The notes under the pieces: model-generated | What the model saw: only the letters and a program-made list of their open reading frames with translations | What the model was told of the DNA's origin: nothing | The model's database searches: none | In this document: piece after piece, positions 11,774 through 22,123 of the stretch | How positions within the stretch are numbered: position 1 is the first letter of the stretch | Layout: every line of letters begins with the position of its first letter | DNA from: Nitrospirales bacterium | Lineage (GTDB): Bacteria > Nitrospirota > Nitrospiria > Nitrospirales > UBA8639 | Assembly: GCA_009377845.1 (NCBI GenBank) | Contig: WHTE01000006.1 | Coordinates: 1 to 50,540 of the forward strand | Reading direction: 5' to 3' | Length of the DNA: 50,540 nucleotides | Program-made: the position numbers and the translations under genes

Positions 11774-12145
11774 ATGCCAACAGTTAATCAATTAATCCGA
11801 GTCGGCCGTAAGGCGATAAAAGCTAAAAGTAAGAGTTCCGCGTTAAATCAGTGCCCACAAAGAAGGGGTGTGTGTCTTCGGGTGTATACCACAACGCCGA
11901 AAAAGCCAAACTCTGCCTTGAGAAAAGTGGCGAGGGTTCGATTAACTACTGGTCTCGAAGTTACTGCGTATATCCCTGGGGTGGGTCACAATCTCCAAGA
12001 GCATTCCATTGTTTTGGTCAGGGGTGGGCGTGTAAAGGACCTTCCTGGTGTTAGATATCATATGATTCGTGGAGCCTTGGATGCTGTTGGGGTTGCGAAT
12101 CGCAAGCAGGGGCGATCAAAGTATGGGGCGAAGCGTCCAAAGTAA
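11774..12145 (+). CDS. rpsL: 30S ribosomal protein S12
   Basis: 123 residues. Contains the [12 protein letters not shown] and [12 protein letters not shown] decoding-site motifs with the lysines whose change confers streptomycin resistance in E. coli still present, so it is of sensitive type. S12 monitors codon-anticodon pairing at the A site. First gene of the str cluster, behind the promoter at 11693. Confidence 0.97.
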   Translation: MPTVNQLIRVGRKAIKAKSKSSALNQCPQRRGVCLRVYTTTPKKPNSALRKVARVRLTTGLEVTAYIPGVGHNLQEHSIVLVRGGRVKDLPGVRYHMIRGALDAVGVANRKQGRSKYGAKRPK

Positions 12146-12212
12146 TCTTTCTTAGTGTCTTAACCAACATCTAATTTGAATTCGGCTTGTCACCTCTTTA
12201 GGAAAAAATTAT

Positions 12213-12683
12213 ATGCCACGTAGGCCGCTCGTTCTTCGCCAAAAGTTAGTTCAGGATTCAAGGTATAAGGATCAGGTTGTGGGAAGATTTTTGAATATTC
12301 TTCTGCAAGACGGGAAGAAAAGTACGGCTGAAAGGGTTTGTTATGGTGCTTTTGATATTGTTAAGGAAAAGACTGGCGATGAGCCACTGAAGGTTTTTCA
12401 TGCCGCTCTTGGAAACGTAAAGCCTATGGTAGAAGTGAAGTCTAGAAGGGTTGGTGGGGCATCGTATCAGGTTCCGGTTGAAATTCGTCCGGTGCGTCAA
12501 ATTGCTTTGGCTTTGCGTTGGATTAAGCAGAGCGCGTTAGCTCGCAGCGGCAAAAGCATGAGGGAGAAGCTGGCGGCTGAGCTCATGGATGCTGCCAATA
12601 ATAATGGCTCCTCGGTGAAGAAGCGTGATGAAACACACCGGATGGCTGAAGCTAATAGAGCTTTTGCTCATTATCGGTGGTAG
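12213..12683 (+). CDS. rpsG: 30S ribosomal protein S7
   Basis: 156 residues, usual length. Begins M-P-R-R-P and contains the S7 features G-G-A-S-Y-Q-V-P-V-E-I-R-P and the C-terminal R-M-A-E-A-N-R-A-F-A-H-Y-R-W. S7 nucleates 30S head assembly on 16S rRNA and in E. coli represses its own operon. It lies 67 bases after rpsL and 112 before fusA. Confidence 0.97.
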   Translation: MPRRPLVLRQKLVQDSRYKDQVVGRFLNILLQDGKKSTAERVCYGAFDIVKEKTGDEPLKVFHAALGNVKPMVEVKSRRVGGASYQVPVEIRPVRQIALALRWIKQSALARSGKSMREKLAAELMDAANNNGSSVKKRDETHRMAEANRAFAHYRW

Positions 12684-12724
12684 GTTTGGTATTTTTTATG
12701 CTGCAGGGAATTTGTTCTAAGTAG

Positions 12725-12742
12725 GGAAGGTATTTTCCTTCC
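12725..12742 (+). other. Hairpin between rpsG and fusA
   Basis: A perfect 6-bp stem GGAAGG/CCTTCC closes a TATTTT loop. No U run follows closely, so it is not a clear terminator; it could stabilise a processed 3' end or modulate fusA expression. Seen in sequence; function unknown. Confidence 0.4.
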
Positions 12743-12795
12743 TGTGTTTATGGAAATGAACAGAGTCCTTTGCAGCATTGTTGTGTGAGGAATTT

Positions 12796-14877
12796 GTGAC
12801 GGTAGAAATTTCATTAAGTCGAACGCGGAATATTGGGATTATGGCCCATATTGATGCCGGGAAGACGACGACTACAGAGAGAGTTCTGTACTATACGGGC
12901 GTGTCCCATAAAATTGGGGAAGTCCATGAGGGTGCCGCCACTATGGATTGGATGGAGCAAGAGCGTGAGAGGGGAATAACGATCACCTCCGCGGCAACGA
13001 CTTGTTTCTGGAAAGATTATCGGATCAATATCATTGATACTCCAGGGCATGTTGACTTTACCATTGAGGTGGAGCGCTCTCTTCGCGTTTTGGATGGCGC
13101 GGTAGCGGTGTTTGATTCCGTTCAGGGTGTGGAGCCTCAATCTGAGACGGTATGGCGACAGGCTGATAAGTATCAGGTTCCTCGAATTGTTTTTATGAAT
13201 AAAATGGATCGGGTGGGTGCAGACTTTTTTGCAAGCGTGCAGTCATTGATTGACCGCTTGGGAGCCAAGCCTGTCCCGGTGCAATTGCCTTTGGGAAAAG
13301 AGGATGGATTTCGGGGGGTCATTGATCTCATTTTCATGAAAGCCCTGGTCTTTGATGACGAGACGCTTGGCGCGGCCTATTCCACGCAGGATATTCCTGG
13401 CGAATATCTTGAATTAGCCAAGGAATATCGTGAAAAGCTGTTGGATGCGGTGGTGGAATTTGATGAAGCGGCAATGGAGAGGTATTTAAACGGGGACACG
13501 CTTGGAATTGATGAGATTAAGCGAGCTATTCGTTTGGGGACGGTTGGATTAAAAATTACCCCTGTTTTTTGTGGGTCGGCTTTTAAGAACAAAGGTGTTC
13601 AGCCTTTATTGGATGGAGTGGTGGATTATCTTCCTTCTCCCGTAGATCTTCCCCCCGTGGTGGGAATTGATCCAAATACGAATGGGGAAATAACTCGAAA
13701 GCCTGAAGAAGGTGAGCCTTTCGCTGCATTAGCATTTAAGATAATGTCAGATCCATTTTCTGGGCAACTCACATATTTCAGGGTGTATTCGGGAAGGTTG
13801 ACGACAGGGTCTTACGTATACAATGTTGCCAAGGGGAAAAAAGAGCGAATAGGGCGTTTGTTGAAAATGCATGCCAATAAGCGTGAAGAGATTGGCGAGG
13901 TGTCTGCAGGTGATATCGCTGCCGCAGTTGGTCTTAAGGATACCAGGACCGGGGATACTCTTTGTGACGAAAAGCATCCAATTTTGTTGGAAGTGATAAA
14001 GTTTCCTGAGCCTGTTATTTCCCTGGCGGTTGAACCTAAGACCAAGCAGGATTTGGATAAATTAGGGTATTCCTTGGAGAAGCTCGCTCAAGAGGATCCT
14101 TCTTTTCAGGTGAAATCAGATGAAGAAACGGGGCAAACGATCATTTCCGGTATGGGAGAGCTGCATCTGGAAATTATTGTGGATCGACTTCTTCGTGAAT
14201 TTAAGGTTCAGGCAAATGTTGGAAAGCCGCAGGTAGCCTACCGGGAAACAATCCGGGGGAGAGCTGAAGCGGAGGGGAAGTATATTAAGCAAACCGGTGG
14301 GCGCGGTCAGTATGGGCATGTTTATCTGCGTGTGGAGCCGGCCGAGTCTGGTGTGGGTTTGGATTTCGTTAATAAAATTGTCGGGGGGGCGGTTCCACGG
14401 GAATATATTGCTCCAGTTGAAAAAGGTGTTCGAGAGCGGATGGAAAGCGGGATTCTGGCCGGGTACCCGCTGCGTGATATTCGTGTGACGTTATACGACG
14501 GTTCATTTCATGAAGTTGACTCCAGTGAGATGGCCTTTAAGATTGCAGGTTCGATGGCTCTTGTGAGTGCCTGTCAAAAGGCTGATCTGGTGTTGTTGGA
14601 GCCAATTATGAAAGTGGAAGTTCTTGTTCCTCAGGATTTCATGGGTGATGTCATTGGTGATTTAAATAGTAGGCGCGGGAAGATCCATGGGATGAGGGCA
14701 AGGGGGACTTCTCAAATTGTTGATGCGGCTGTTCCTTTAAGTGAGATGTTTGGGTATTCCACCGATTTGCGCTCTAAGACTCAGGGGCGAGCCACTTATA
14801 GTATGGAATTTGAATCTTATGAGGTTGTGCCAAAGCTTATGGCTCAGCAAATCATAAAAAAGAATCAAGGGGAATGA
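12796..14877 (+). CDS. fusA: Elongation factor G
   Basis: 693 residues from GTG 12796, chosen because TGAGGAA sits 4 bases upstream and the product then begins just before [14 protein letters not shown] as in other EF-G proteins; an in-frame TTG at 12778 would add six residues. G1 is A-H-I-D-A-G-K-T (17-24), switch I R-G-I-T-I, G3 D-T-P-G-H and G4 N-K-M-D. Domains II to V follow, including R-G-Q-Y-G-H-V near the domain IV start. EF-G translocates tRNAs and helps recycle ribosomes. Confidence 0.96.
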   Translation: MTVEISLSRTRNIGIMAHIDAGKTTTTERVLYYTGVSHKIGEVHEGAATMDWMEQERERGITITSAATTCFWKDYRINIIDTPGHVDFTIEVERSLRVLDGAVAVFDSVQGVEPQSETVWRQADKYQVPRIVFMNKMDRVGADFFASVQSLIDRLGAKPVPVQLPLGKEDGFRGVIDLIFMKALVFDDETLGAAYSTQDIPGEYLELAKEYREKLLDAVVEFDEAAMERYLNGDTLGIDEIKRAIRLGTVGLKITPVFCGSAFKNKGVQPLLDGVVDYLPSPVDLPPVVGIDPNTNGEITRKPEEGEPFAALAFKIMSDPFSGQLTYFRVYSGRLTTGSYVYNVAKGKKERIGRLLKMHANKREEIGEVSAGDIAAAVGLKDTRTGDTLCDEKHPILLEVIKFPEPVISLAVEPKTKQDLDKLGYSLEKLAQEDPSFQVKSDEETGQTIISGMGELHLEIIVDRLLREFKVQANVGKPQVAYRETIRGRAEAEGKYIKQTGGRGQYGHVYLRVEPAESGVGLDFVNKIVGGAVPREYIAPVEKGVRERMESGILAGYPLRDIRVTLYDGSFHEVDSSEMAFKIAGSMALVSACQKADLVLLEPIMKVEVLVPQDFMGDVIGDLNSRRGKIHGMRARGTSQIVDAAVPLSEMFGYSTDLRSKTQGRATYSMEFESYEVVPKLMAQQIIKKNQGE

Positions 14878-14936
14878 TGATCCTCTTTTATTATTTATAA
14901 AATTGGTAAAGCATTGATTTGAAGGGGAGGTAGGGC

Positions 14937-16142
14937 ATGGCGAAGGCGAAATTTGAGCGGAAGAAGCCGCATGTCAATGTCGGGACGATTGGGCACGTTG
15001 ACCATGGGAAGACGACGTTGACGTCGGCGTTAACCAAGGTCATGGCCGATACGGGCAAATCCAAGTTCATCCCCTACGATGAGGTGGCCAAGGCCAGTGA
15101 AAGTCAGGGCCGACGAGATCCGACCAAAATTCTGACCATTGCCATCTCGCATGTGGAGTATGAAACGGAGAACCGGCATTATGCGCATGTGGACTGTCCC
15201 GGACATGCCGACTATGTCAAGAACATGATCACGGGCGCCGCGCAAATGGACGGGGCCATTTTGGTGGTCAGTGCGGCCGATGGGCCGATGCCGCAAACGC
15301 GGGAGCATATTCTCTTGGCGCGGCAGGTGGGGGTTCCCTATATTGTCGTCTTTTTGAACAAAGCGGACAAGGTGGAAGACAAGGAATTATTGGAGCTGGT
15401 GGAATTAGAGGTGCGGGAGCTGCTCAGTAAGTATGGCTTTCCGGGGGATGAGGTGCCGGTGGTGATCGGGTCGGCGATCAAGGCCATTGAAGGGGATCAA
15501 AGTGAGGTGGGCGTGCCCGCGATCATGCGCTTATTGGAGGCAGTCGACACCTATATCCCGACGCCGCAGCGGGCCATCGACAAGCCGTTTCTTATGCCGA
15601 TTGAAGATGTCTTTACCATTAGCGGGCGCGGGACGGTGGTGACGGGGCGGGTCGAGCGGGGGCAGGTGAAGGTGGGCGATGAAATCGAGATCGTGGGACT
15701 CAAGCCGACGCAGACGACCATTGTCACGGGCGTCGAAATGTTCCGGAAGGTGTTGGATGAGGGGCAGGCGGGCGACAATATTGGGGCACTCTTGCGGGGG
15801 ACCAAGAAAGAAGATGTGGAGCGGGGCATGGTGTTGGCCAAGCCGAAGAGTATTACGCCGCATACCAAGTTCAAGGCGGAAGTGTATATCTTGACGAAGG
15901 AAGAGGGTGGGCGGCATACGCCGTTCTTCAATGGCTATCGTCCGCAGTTTTACTTTCGGACGACGGATGTGACGGGGGTGGTGCAGTTGAACCCGGGGGT
16001 GGAGATGGTGATGCCGGGGGATAATGTGTCGTTTACCGGAGAGTTGATCTCGCCGATTGCGATGGAGCAAGGGGTGCGGTTTGCGGTGCGAGAAGGGGGC
16101 CGAACGGTGGGAGCCGGGGTGGTCACGGAAATCGTCGCGTAA
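14937..16142 (+). CDS. tuf: Elongation factor Tu (second, complete tuf copy)
   Basis: 401 residues, slightly longer than the usual 393-397. G1 G-H-V-D-H-G-K-T is at 19-26, G3 D-C-P-G-H at 86-90 and N-K-A-D later; domains II and III are canonical. Switch I is odd: where most bacteria have R-G-I-T-I-N-T, this protein has K-I-L-T-I-A-I (64-70) after a roughly five-residue insertion, keeping the Mg-binding Thr but losing the usual Arg-Gly. The gene is visibly richer in G than fusA or rpsJ, fitting high-expression codon choice. Its 3' end is identical to 1-108. Confidence 0.97.
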   Translation: MAKAKFERKKPHVNVGTIGHVDHGKTTLTSALTKVMADTGKSKFIPYDEVAKASESQGRRDPTKILTIAISHVEYETENRHYAHVDCPGHADYVKNMITGAAQMDGAILVVSAADGPMPQTREHILLARQVGVPYIVVFLNKADKVEDKELLELVELEVRELLSKYGFPGDEVPVVIGSAIKAIEGDQSEVGVPAIMRLLEAVDTYIPTPQRAIDKPFLMPIEDVFTISGRGTVVTGRVERGQVKVGDEIEIVGLKPTQTTIVTGVEMFRKVLDEGQAGDNIGALLRGTKKEDVERGMVLAKPKSITPHTKFKAEVYILTKEEGGRHTPFFNGYRPQFYFRTTDVTGVVQLNPGVEMVMPGDNVSFTGELISPIAMEQGVRFAVREGGRTVGAGVVTEIVA

Positions 16143-16176
16143 GAATATAATGAGGAAGTGGAAAGGGTAGGTTTTT

Positions 16177-16488
16177 GTGGATCGAGACCGCAGAATTCGA
16201 ATACGTTTAAAGGGGTTTGACTATCGGGTATTAGATCAATCTCTTAAGGAGATTGTGGATACTGTTCGTCGGAGTGGGGCACGCATTGCTGGTCCAGTTC
16301 CCTTGCCTACAAGGATTGAGAAGTGGACTGTTCAGCGTTCCACTCACGTTGATAAAAAGTCACGGGAGCAGTTTGAAATTCGTACCCATAAGCGATTGTT
16401 GGATATTATGGAGCCAACTCCTGAAACTATGGACGCCTTAATGAAATTAAATTTGGCTGCCGGTGTGGATGTGGAAATAAAATTGTAG
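16177..16488 (+). CDS. rpsJ: 30S ribosomal protein S10
   Basis: 103 residues from GTG 16177. Contains the S10 pattern [14 protein letters not shown] and G-P-V-P-L-P-T with the long loop [13 protein letters not shown]10 belongs to the 30S head and is also the NusE transcription factor that contacts NusB and NusG. First gene of the S10 cluster, 34 bases after tuf. Confidence 0.97.
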   Translation: MDRDRRIRIRLKGFDYRVLDQSLKEIVDTVRRSGARIAGPVPLPTRIEKWTVQRSTHVDKKSREQFEIRTHKRLLDIMEPTPETMDALMKLNLAAGVDVEIKL

Positions 16489-16554
16489 TCTTTATGGCAA
16501 TTATGGCAAAGATCGTTTTTAAGAACGGCCAACTTTTTTAGGTATTGTTGAATT

Positions 16555-17172
16555 ATGGTTAAAGGGTTGTTAGGTAAAAAGTTAGGGATGATTCAGGTTT
16601 TTGACGAGGGCAGGCGTCTGGTTCCTGTGACCGTAATTGAGGCTGGCCCATGTGGAATTGTCCAGGTCAAAAAAATGAGTTCAGACGGCTATGAAGCTGT
16701 GCAGATTGGGTTTAGAGATGTTCCTGAACGAAAGTTGACGAAGCCTCAGGTTGGCCATTTGAAAAAAACAGGAAATCGACTTTGGCGACATCTAAAAGAG
16801 GTAAGGTCGGAGGGGGAATCTCAGGTTGGTTCACTTGTTAATGTGGATATTTTTTCAGAAGGTGAATTGATCGATGTGCAGGGGGTTTCTAAGGGAAAGG
16901 GGTTCCAAGGGGTTATTAAGCGGCATCATTATGCTGGTGGTCCGGCTTCGCATGGGTCTATGTTTCACCGGGCTCCTGGGTCTATAGGAGCCAGTTCTTT
17001 CCCTTCAAGAGTTTTAAAAAACAAAAAATTGCCTGGTCAGATGGGCAATAAGCAAATTACTGTTAAGGGTTTGAAGGTTGTTGGTGTCAAGCATGAGGAA
17101 AATATTCTCCTGGTTTCAGGATCTGTCCCTGGTCCCGTTGGAGGAGTAGTGCTTGTAAGGAAGGTTGGGTGA
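16555..17172 (+). CDS. rplC: 50S ribosomal protein L3
   Basis: 205 residues. Begins G-L-L-G-K-K-L-G-M-I-Q-V-F and carries the extended-loop signature G-K-G-F-Q-G-V-I-K-R-H and the H-G-S-M-F-H-R-A-P-G-S-I-G segment that reaches the peptidyl transferase centre. Its TGA overlaps the rplD ATG by one base, implying translational coupling. Confidence 0.97.
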   Translation: MVKGLLGKKLGMIQVFDEGRRLVPVTVIEAGPCGIVQVKKMSSDGYEAVQIGFRDVPERKLTKPQVGHLKKTGNRLWRHLKEVRSEGESQVGSLVNVDIFSEGELIDVQGVSKGKGFQGVIKRHHYAGGPASHGSMFHRAPGSIGASSFPSRVLKNKKLPGQMGNKQITVKGLKVVGVKHEENILLVSGSVPGPVGGVVLVRKVG

Positions 17173-17804
17173 TGCGACCTATGGATGCTTTTCCCGTTTA
17201 CGGCCCCGACAGACAGCAAATAGACAAGGTCGATCTGAACGATAGAATTTTTAATTCAACGGTCAATCCATCCTTAGTTCACCGGGCTGTGGTTATGCAA
17301 AGGTCTAGTGAGCGACAGGGAACGGCTTCTACTCTTGGGCGTGGGGAGGTTAGGGGCGGTGGTAAAAAGCCATGGAAGCAAAAGCATACAGGTAGGGCCA
17401 GGGCTGGATCGTCCCGTTCTCCAATTTGGAGAGGGGGCGGAACGGTTTTTGGTCCAAAGCCGAGATCGTATTCAATTGCATTGCCAAAAAAAGTATATCG
17501 CGCAGCCTTGAGGGGGGCTTTGGCGGCCATAGTGGCAGCTGAAGGTTTGGTGGTGATGGGCGATTTGGTATTGCCGGAAATGAAGACACGCCATTTGGTC
17601 CAATTGCTATCGAAGGTTGGAGCAAAAGGGAAGGTGCTTTTGGTCATTGATGAAGGACTGATTGATCTCATTCGTATTGGAAAGAATGTGAAGAATTTAA
17701 AAGTTCTTCATGGTAAGGACCTTAACGTGTATGACGTGCTTTGGTGTGACAAGTTAGTTGTCACCAGAGCGGAGTTGGAACGAATTCAGGAAATTTGGGT
17801 GTAA
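17172..17804 (+). CDS. rplD: 50S ribosomal protein L4
   Basis: 210 residues from ATG 17172, sharing its A with the rplC stop. The long exit-tunnel loop is recognisable: R-G-G-G-K-K-P-W-K-Q-K-H-T-G-R-A-R followed by G-G-G-T-V-F-G-P-K-P-R. In enteric bacteria L4 also represses the S10 operon; nothing in the short leader here shows that such control exists. An in-frame GTG three bases upstream is an alternative start. Confidence 0.95.
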   Translation: MRPMDAFPVYGPDRQQIDKVDLNDRIFNSTVNPSLVHRAVVMQRSSERQGTASTLGRGEVRGGGKKPWKQKHTGRARAGSSRSPIWRGGGTVFGPKPRSYSIALPKKVYRAALRGALAAIVAAEGLVVMGDLVLPEMKTRHLVQLLSKVGAKGKVLLVIDEGLIDLIRIGKNVKNLKVLHGKDLNVYDVLWCDKLVVTRAELERIQEIWV

Positions 17805-17805
17805 T

Positions 17806-18093
17806 GTGAATCCACATGATGTTCTTATTCGGCCATTGCTGACAGAAAAGATCACGGCTATTCGGGAAGTGAAAAATGGTGTGGCGTTTGCTGTCCATCG
17901 TAATGCGACACGCATTGATATTCGCCGGGCTGTGGAGAAGGTGTTTAGTGTAAAGGTCGCTTCCGTTAATGTGATGAATGTCAGGGGTAAGAAGAAGCGT
18001 CAAGGTCGTTTTTCTGGAAAAAGGTCAGATTGGCGAAAGGCGTTTATCACATTGAAAAAAGGTGAAAAAATAGAATTGTATGAAAACGCCTAG
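17806..18093 (+). CDS. rplW: 50S ribosomal protein L23
   Basis: 95 residues from GTG 17806, one base after the rplD stop; this start gives M-N-P-H-D-V-L-I-R-P-L-L-T-E-K, matching the family start. Longer in-frame extension into rplD is open but unsupported. The G-K-K-K-R-Q-G-R-F-S-G-K-R-S-D-W-R-K-A loop and C-terminal strand are typical. L23 lies at the tunnel exit and docks trigger factor and SRP. Confidence 0.94.
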   Translation: MNPHDVLIRPLLTEKITAIREVKNGVAFAVHRNATRIDIRRAVEKVFSVKVASVNVMNVRGKKKRQGRFSGKRSDWRKAFITLKKGEKIELYENA

Positions 18094-18134
18094 GGTGCTT
18101 TGTTTGAAATTTAAAAAAATGCGAGAAAAACGTT

Positions 18135-18974
18135 ATGCCAATTAAAGAGTATAATCCCACCTCCCCCGGTCGGAGAGGAATGTCGGCTGTCACCAATGAA
18201 GGGTTGTCTCGTAACAAACCCGAAAAAAGCCTGACGACGTATATTTCTCAGTCAGGTGGAAGAAATAATGTCGGGAGGATTACCTCACGATTCCGAGGAG
18301 GTGGGCATAAGCGCCTCTATCGTAAGATTGACTTCAAACGAGAAAAGTTTAACATTCCGGCGAAAGTAGCCGGTGTCGAATATGACCCGAATCGTTCGGC
18401 GCGAATCGCTTTATTGCATTATGCCGATGGGGAAAAGCGTTATATTTTGGCCCCCCTCGGGTTGAAAGTTGGCGATTCGGTTCTGTCAGGTACTCATGTT
18501 GATGTGCGGGTTGGCAATGCCTTGCCCCTCATGGAAATGCCTTTGGGGGTAGTGGTGCACAATATTGAACTAAAGCCTGGTAGGGGTGCGCAATTGGCGA
18601 GGAGCGCTGGCGCTTCTGCTCAAGTGATGGGCCGAGATGAAGGCTATGTGCAAATTCGCCTAACCTCTGGGGAGATGCGAAAGATCCTTGGGGCTTGTAT
18701 GGCCACGGTGGGGCAGGTTGGGAACCTTGATCATAACAATATCACCATTGGGAAAGCTGGAAGGTCTCGATGGTTAGGCAAAAAGCCGCATCAGCGTGGA
18801 GTGGTGATGAATCCTGTTGACCATCCGCATGGTGGTGGGGAGGGTAAATCAGGTCAGGGTAATCCTCATCCGGTTTCTCCTTGGGGCCAACCAACAAAGG
18901 GTTTTAAGACTCGGAAGCCTCGAAATCAAAGTTCGCGATTTATCATTGCAGGCAGAAAGAAAAAATCCCGTTAA
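18135..18974 (+). CDS. rplB: 50S ribosomal protein L2
   Basis: 279 residues. Contains [19 protein letters not shown] and the conserved [14 protein letters not shown] with the histidine near the peptidyl transferase centre. L2 is needed for subunit joining. It is 41 bases after rplW and 16 before rpsS. Confidence 0.98.
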   Translation: MPIKEYNPTSPGRRGMSAVTNEGLSRNKPEKSLTTYISQSGGRNNVGRITSRFRGGGHKRLYRKIDFKREKFNIPAKVAGVEYDPNRSARIALLHYADGEKRYILAPLGLKVGDSVLSGTHVDVRVGNALPLMEMPLGVVVHNIELKPGRGAQLARSAGASAQVMGRDEGYVQIRLTSGEMRKILGACMATVGQVGNLDHNNITIGKAGRSRWLGKKPHQRGVVMNPVDHPHGGGEGKSGQGNPHPVSPWGQPTKGFKTRKPRNQSSRFIIAGRKKKSR

Positions 18975-18990
18975 TTGTGGGGGGAAAACG

Positions 18991-19278
18991 ATGTCAAGGT
19001 CAGTTCATAAAGGTCCGTTTGTCGACGACCATATCGCCAAAAAAGTTGAGAAGGCTAGAGAAGCGAGGGAATCCAAGGTGATAAAAACCTGGTCTCGTCG
19101 GTCAACAATAATTCCGGATATGATCGGTTTGACATTTGCCGTTCATAACGGAAAAAAGTTTATCCCGGTATTTATTACTGACAATATGGTTGGTCATAAG
19201 TTAGGAGAATTTGCCCCAACAAGATTTTTTAAGGGACATGGCGCGGCCAAGAGTGAAAAGGCGGTTGCGCTAAAGTAA
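18991..19278 (+). CDS. rpsS: 30S ribosomal protein S19
   Basis: 95 residues from ATG 18991, chosen because it gives [12 protein letters not shown] and follows a GGGGGG ribosome binding site; the frame is open further upstream inside rplB without family similarity. Other signatures are [11 protein letters not shown] and [13 protein letters not shown]19 works with S13 in the 30S head. Confidence 0.97.
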   Translation: MSRSVHKGPFVDDHIAKKVEKAREARESKVIKTWSRRSTIIPDMIGLTFAVHNGKKFIPVFITDNMVGHKLGEFAPTRFFKGHGAAKSEKAVALK

Positions 19279-19336
19279 GAATAAATTTGACAAATTCCAT
19301 AAGGATTTAAAAGCGCGAAAAGGTAGATATAACGTT

Positions 19337-19675
19337 ATGGCCGAAGCTAAAGCAGTACTGCGACACGTAAGACTTGCCCCACGCAAAGCAAGGTTGATCG
19401 TCGATTTGGTGCGAGGGAGGAATGCGGCCGAAGCGTTGGCCATTTTGAAGTACACTCCTCGGTCGGCTGCCAGGGTTGTTGAGCAATTGCTCTTTTCGGC
19501 CGTATCCAATGCGGGGCAAAAAGATTTAGGTGAGCCAGAAAATCTTAAAATTGCCAGGGCCTATGTGGATGGCGGGCCTATTTATAAGCGGTTTCGTCCG
19601 CGATCAATGGGAAGGGCTAATCCTATTCAAAAGCGTACTAGTCATATAACAATTGTGGTAAGTCCGGCCAGCTAG
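19337..19675 (+). CDS. rplV: 50S ribosomal protein L22
   Basis: 112 residues. Begins with the A-K-A-V-L-R-H-V-R-L-A-P-R-K-A-R-L-I-V-D-L region and ends with the tunnel hairpin R-F-R-P-R-S-M-G-R-A-N-P-I and K-R-T-S-H-I-T-I-V-V. L22 lines the exit tunnel at the constriction with L4. Between rpsS (58 bases) and rpsC (46 bases). Confidence 0.96.
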   Translation: MAEAKAVLRHVRLAPRKARLIVDLVRGRNAAEALAILKYTPRSAARVVEQLLFSAVSNAGQKDLGEPENLKIARAYVDGGPIYKRFRPRSMGRANPIQKRTSHITIVVSPAS

Positions 19676-19721
19676 CGTTGGTTCAATTTCCTGAAATTGA
19701 TAGTTAAGGGAGAAAGAATTC

Positions 19722-20387
19722 ATGGGTCAAAAGACGCACCCGTTTGGTTTTCGATTAGGATATACCCGAACATGGCGATCTCGATGGTATGCCAAAAAAG
19801 ACTATGCCAAGCTTCTCCATCAGGATTTATCCATAAGGGATGTGGTTAAAAAACGGCTGTATCATGCGGGGATCTCAAGTGTTGAAATTGAGCGATCCGG
19901 TAACCAACTGAAGTTAATTATTCATACTGCTCGGCCTGGAATCATAATTGGGAGGAAGGGCGCAGAGGTTGATAAGTTGAAATCTTCCCTTGAAAAGGAA
20001 TATGGGCATGAAGTGTTTGTGACAGTGAAAGAAATAAAAAAGCCAGAGTTGGATGCACAATTAGTCGCTGAGAATATCGCTACCCAGTTGGAGAAGCGGG
20101 TTTCATTTCGGCGTGCCTTAAAGCGCAGCGTGGCTTCGGCTCTTCGACTTGGAGCATTGGGAATTAAGGTGTATTGCGCCGGTCGTCTTGGTGGACATGA
20201 AATTGCGAGAACGGAGTGGTACCGTGAGGGGCGCGTGCCTCTTCATACCCTTAGGGCCGATGTTGAATACGGGTTTGCTGAAGCCAAGACAGCCATGGGC
20301 CAAATTGGGGTCAAAGCCTGGATTTTTAAAGGTGATGCTCAGGTCCCTTCCCTGGAAAAGTCGGAGCCTTCGCTCGGGTTTCTATAA
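19722..20387 (+). CDS. rpsC: 30S ribosomal protein S3
   Basis: 221 residues. Begins [12 protein letters not shown]; the KH domain shows [11 protein letters not shown], and the C-terminal domain has [24 protein letters not shown]3 guards the mRNA entry channel with S4 and S5. Good GGGAGAAAG ribosome binding site. Confidence 0.97.
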   Translation: MGQKTHPFGFRLGYTRTWRSRWYAKKDYAKLLHQDLSIRDVVKKRLYHAGISSVEIERSGNQLKLIIHTARPGIIIGRKGAEVDKLKSSLEKEYGHEVFVTVKEIKKPELDAQLVAENIATQLEKRVSFRRALKRSVASALRLGALGIKVYCAGRLGGHEIARTEWYREGRVPLHTLRADVEYGFAEAKTAMGQIGVKAWIFKGDAQVPSLEKSEPSLGFL

Positions 20388-20424
20388 AAGACGTTTAGAT
20401 TAAAGTGATGGGAGTATCAGGAAG

Positions 20425-20847
20425 ATGTTAGCTCCGAAAAGGGTAAAATTTCGAAAGGTTCAAAAGGGCCGAATGCGTGGAAAAGCTTACCGTGGTGGCG
20501 AAATCGCTTATGGGGTTTTCGGACTTAAAGCCATGGAGCCAGGAAGAATTACTGCCAGGCAAATTGAAGCGGCTCGTATCGCGATGACGCGACACGTAAA
20601 GCGAGGGGGAAGGATTTGGACAAGGATTTTTCCCGATAAGCCCGTTACCAAGAAGCCAGCTGAGGTTCGAATGGGAAAGGGAAAAGGGAACCCTGAATAT
20701 TGGGTGGCTCCAGTTAAATCTGGGAGAATTTTATTTGAAATGGATGATGTCACGCAGGCGGTTGCAGAAGAAGCGTTGCGTTTAGCTGGCCATAAGCTCC
20801 CTGTGGCGACAAAATTTATTATTCGTGGAGAAATACCGGTTTTGTAG
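20425..20847 (+). CDS. rplP: 50S ribosomal protein L16
   Basis: 140 residues. Signatures include [29 protein letters not shown] and [15 protein letters not shown]16 contacts the A-site tRNA and is added late in 50S assembly. rpmC follows nine bases later. Confidence 0.97.
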   Translation: MLAPKRVKFRKVQKGRMRGKAYRGGEIAYGVFGLKAMEPGRITARQIEAARIAMTRHVKRGGRIWTRIFPDKPVTKKPAEVRMGKGKGNPEYWVAPVKSGRILFEMDDVTQAVAEEALRLAGHKLPVATKFIIRGEIPVL

Positions 20848-20856
20848 GTCTTGAGC

Positions 20857-21045
20857 ATGGAAATGGACGAAATAAAGAATTTAGAAAAGTCGGAGTTATT
20901 AGAGAAAGTCAGTAAATTGAAGCAGGAATTGTTTCATTTTAGGAGTCAGTTGGCATTGGGGCGAATGGAAAATCCAATGCAAATTCGGGAAACCAGGAAA
21001 AATATTGCCAGAGTTCAAACCGTTCTTCGCCAAAAGTTTCAATAG
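20857..21045 (+). CDS. rpmC: 50S ribosomal protein L29
   Basis: 62 residues from ATG 20857; a TTG at 20851 and an ATG at 20863 are in-frame alternatives. The two-helix fold shows K-L-K-Q-E-L-F-H-F-R-S-Q-L-A-L-G-R-M-E-N and the terminal R-K-N-I-A-R-V-Q-T-V motif. L29 sits beside L23 at the tunnel exit. No strong ribosome binding site, so translation is probably coupled to rplP. Confidence 0.92.
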   Translation: MEMDEIKNLEKSELLEKVSKLKQELFHFRSQLALGRMENPMQIRETRKNIARVQTVLRQKFQ

Positions 21046-21078
21046 GCAGTCACGATTTCAAAGGGAAGTTATGCAATT

Positions 21079-21345
21079 ATGACACAGTCAAGGTCGGTGC
21101 CTCGATCACTTATGGGAAAAGTTGTAAGTAATAAGATGCAGAAGACCGTCGTGGTTGAGGTTATTCGCATAGAGCGGCATTCACTTTATGGGAAGGTAAT
21201 CCGAAGAAAAACAAAATTGAAAGCCCATGATGAAGTGAATCAATGTCAAATGGGTGATCAGGTTAAAATTGTTTATTCCCGACCTTTAAGTAAGAACAAG
21301 CATTGGCGCGTTTCTGAGATATGCAACAAGCAGGTCGGCACCTGA
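21079..21345 (+). CDS. rpsQ: 30S ribosomal protein S17
   Basis: 88 residues with the OB-fold motifs [16 protein letters not shown] and [17 protein letters not shown] and the terminal [12 protein letters not shown]17 binds 16S rRNA helices 7 and 11 early in assembly. The spc-type genes begin 62 bases later with rplN. Confidence 0.96.
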   Translation: MTQSRSVPRSLMGKVVSNKMQKTVVVEVIRIERHSLYGKVIRRKTKLKAHDEVNQCQMGDQVKIVYSRPLSKNKHWRVSEICNKQVGT

Positions 21346-21407
21346 TGGCAGGAAGTTTTGTTGATGGGGAAAGTGGCGGTTCGGATATTTTTATTCAGAG
21401 TTAACCA

Positions 21408-21776
21408 ATGATACAAAATTATACCTATCTTGATGTGGCGGATAATTCAGGAGCAAAAAGCGTCCGATGTTTTCATGTGTTGGGAGGGACGAAGCGTCGG
21501 TATGGTTCTTTGGGTGACATTATTGTGGTGTCGGTGCGAGAGGCGATCCCCAAGGCATCGGTTAAAAAAGGCGACGTGATGAAGGCAGTGATTGTCAGGA
21601 CCAAAAAGGGTTGCCGCCGGGATGATGGATCCCATATTAAATTTGATCGGAATGCTTGCGTGTTGGTCAATGCCCAGGGTGACCCAGTTGGGACTCGTAT
21701 TTTTGGGCCGGTGGCAAGGGAATTACGAAAGAAAAAATATATGAAAATCATATCATTGGCTCCTGAGGTTGTTTAG
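21408..21776 (+). CDS. rplN: 50S ribosomal protein L14
   Basis: 122 residues, standard length. Begins [17 protein letters not shown] and contains [11 protein letters not shown] and [14 protein letters not shown]14 forms an intersubunit bridge and is the docking site of the silencing factor RsfS. First gene of the spc order. Confidence 0.97.
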   Translation: MIQNYTYLDVADNSGAKSVRCFHVLGGTKRRYGSLGDIIVVSVREAIPKASVKKGDVMKAVIVRTKKGCRRDDGSHIKFDRNACVLVNAQGDPVGTRIFGPVARELRKKKYMKIISLAPEVV

Positions 21777-21790
21777 GGCAAGTTGACATT

Positions 21791-22123
21791 ATGGCTGAAA
21801 AATTTCGAATTAAAAAAGGCGATACGGTTATGGTTATCACTGGCAAAGAGCGTGGTAAAACTGGAAAAGTCCTCCAGGTTCACGCAAAAAAGGCCAGAGT
21901 AACGGTGGAAAAACTCAATATAATAAAGCGACATACCAAGCCAAATGCTAAAAATAAACAGGGTGGAATCCTGGAGCGAGAAGCCTCCATGGCTATTTCA
22001 AATGTCATGGTGTTTTCTGAGTCTGTACAAAAACCATCAAGAGTTAAGATGAAAATATTTGATGATGGACGGAAGGTCCGCGTCTATCAAAAGGCCCCCA
22101 CGGAAGTTTTGGATAAAAGCTGA
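21791..22123 (+). CDS. rplX: 50S ribosomal protein L24
   Basis: 110 residues with a KOW motif near the N terminus ([19 protein letters not shown]) and the [10 protein letters not shown] loop. L24 initiates 50S assembly at the 5' domain of 23S rRNA. Its TGA shares one base with the next ATG (rplE). Confidence 0.96.
   Translation: MAEKFRIKKGDTVMVITGKERGKTGKVLQVHAKKARVTVEKLNIIKRHTKPNAKNKQGGILEREASMAISNVMVFSESVQKPSRVKMKIFDDGRKVRVYQKAPTEVLDKS

Noticed and set aside
15531-16070. 179-codon minus-strand ORF opposite tuf
   Set aside because: A GC-skew and codon-bias shadow of the highly biased tuf gene; the translation is His/Arg/Pro-rich with no recognisable domain.
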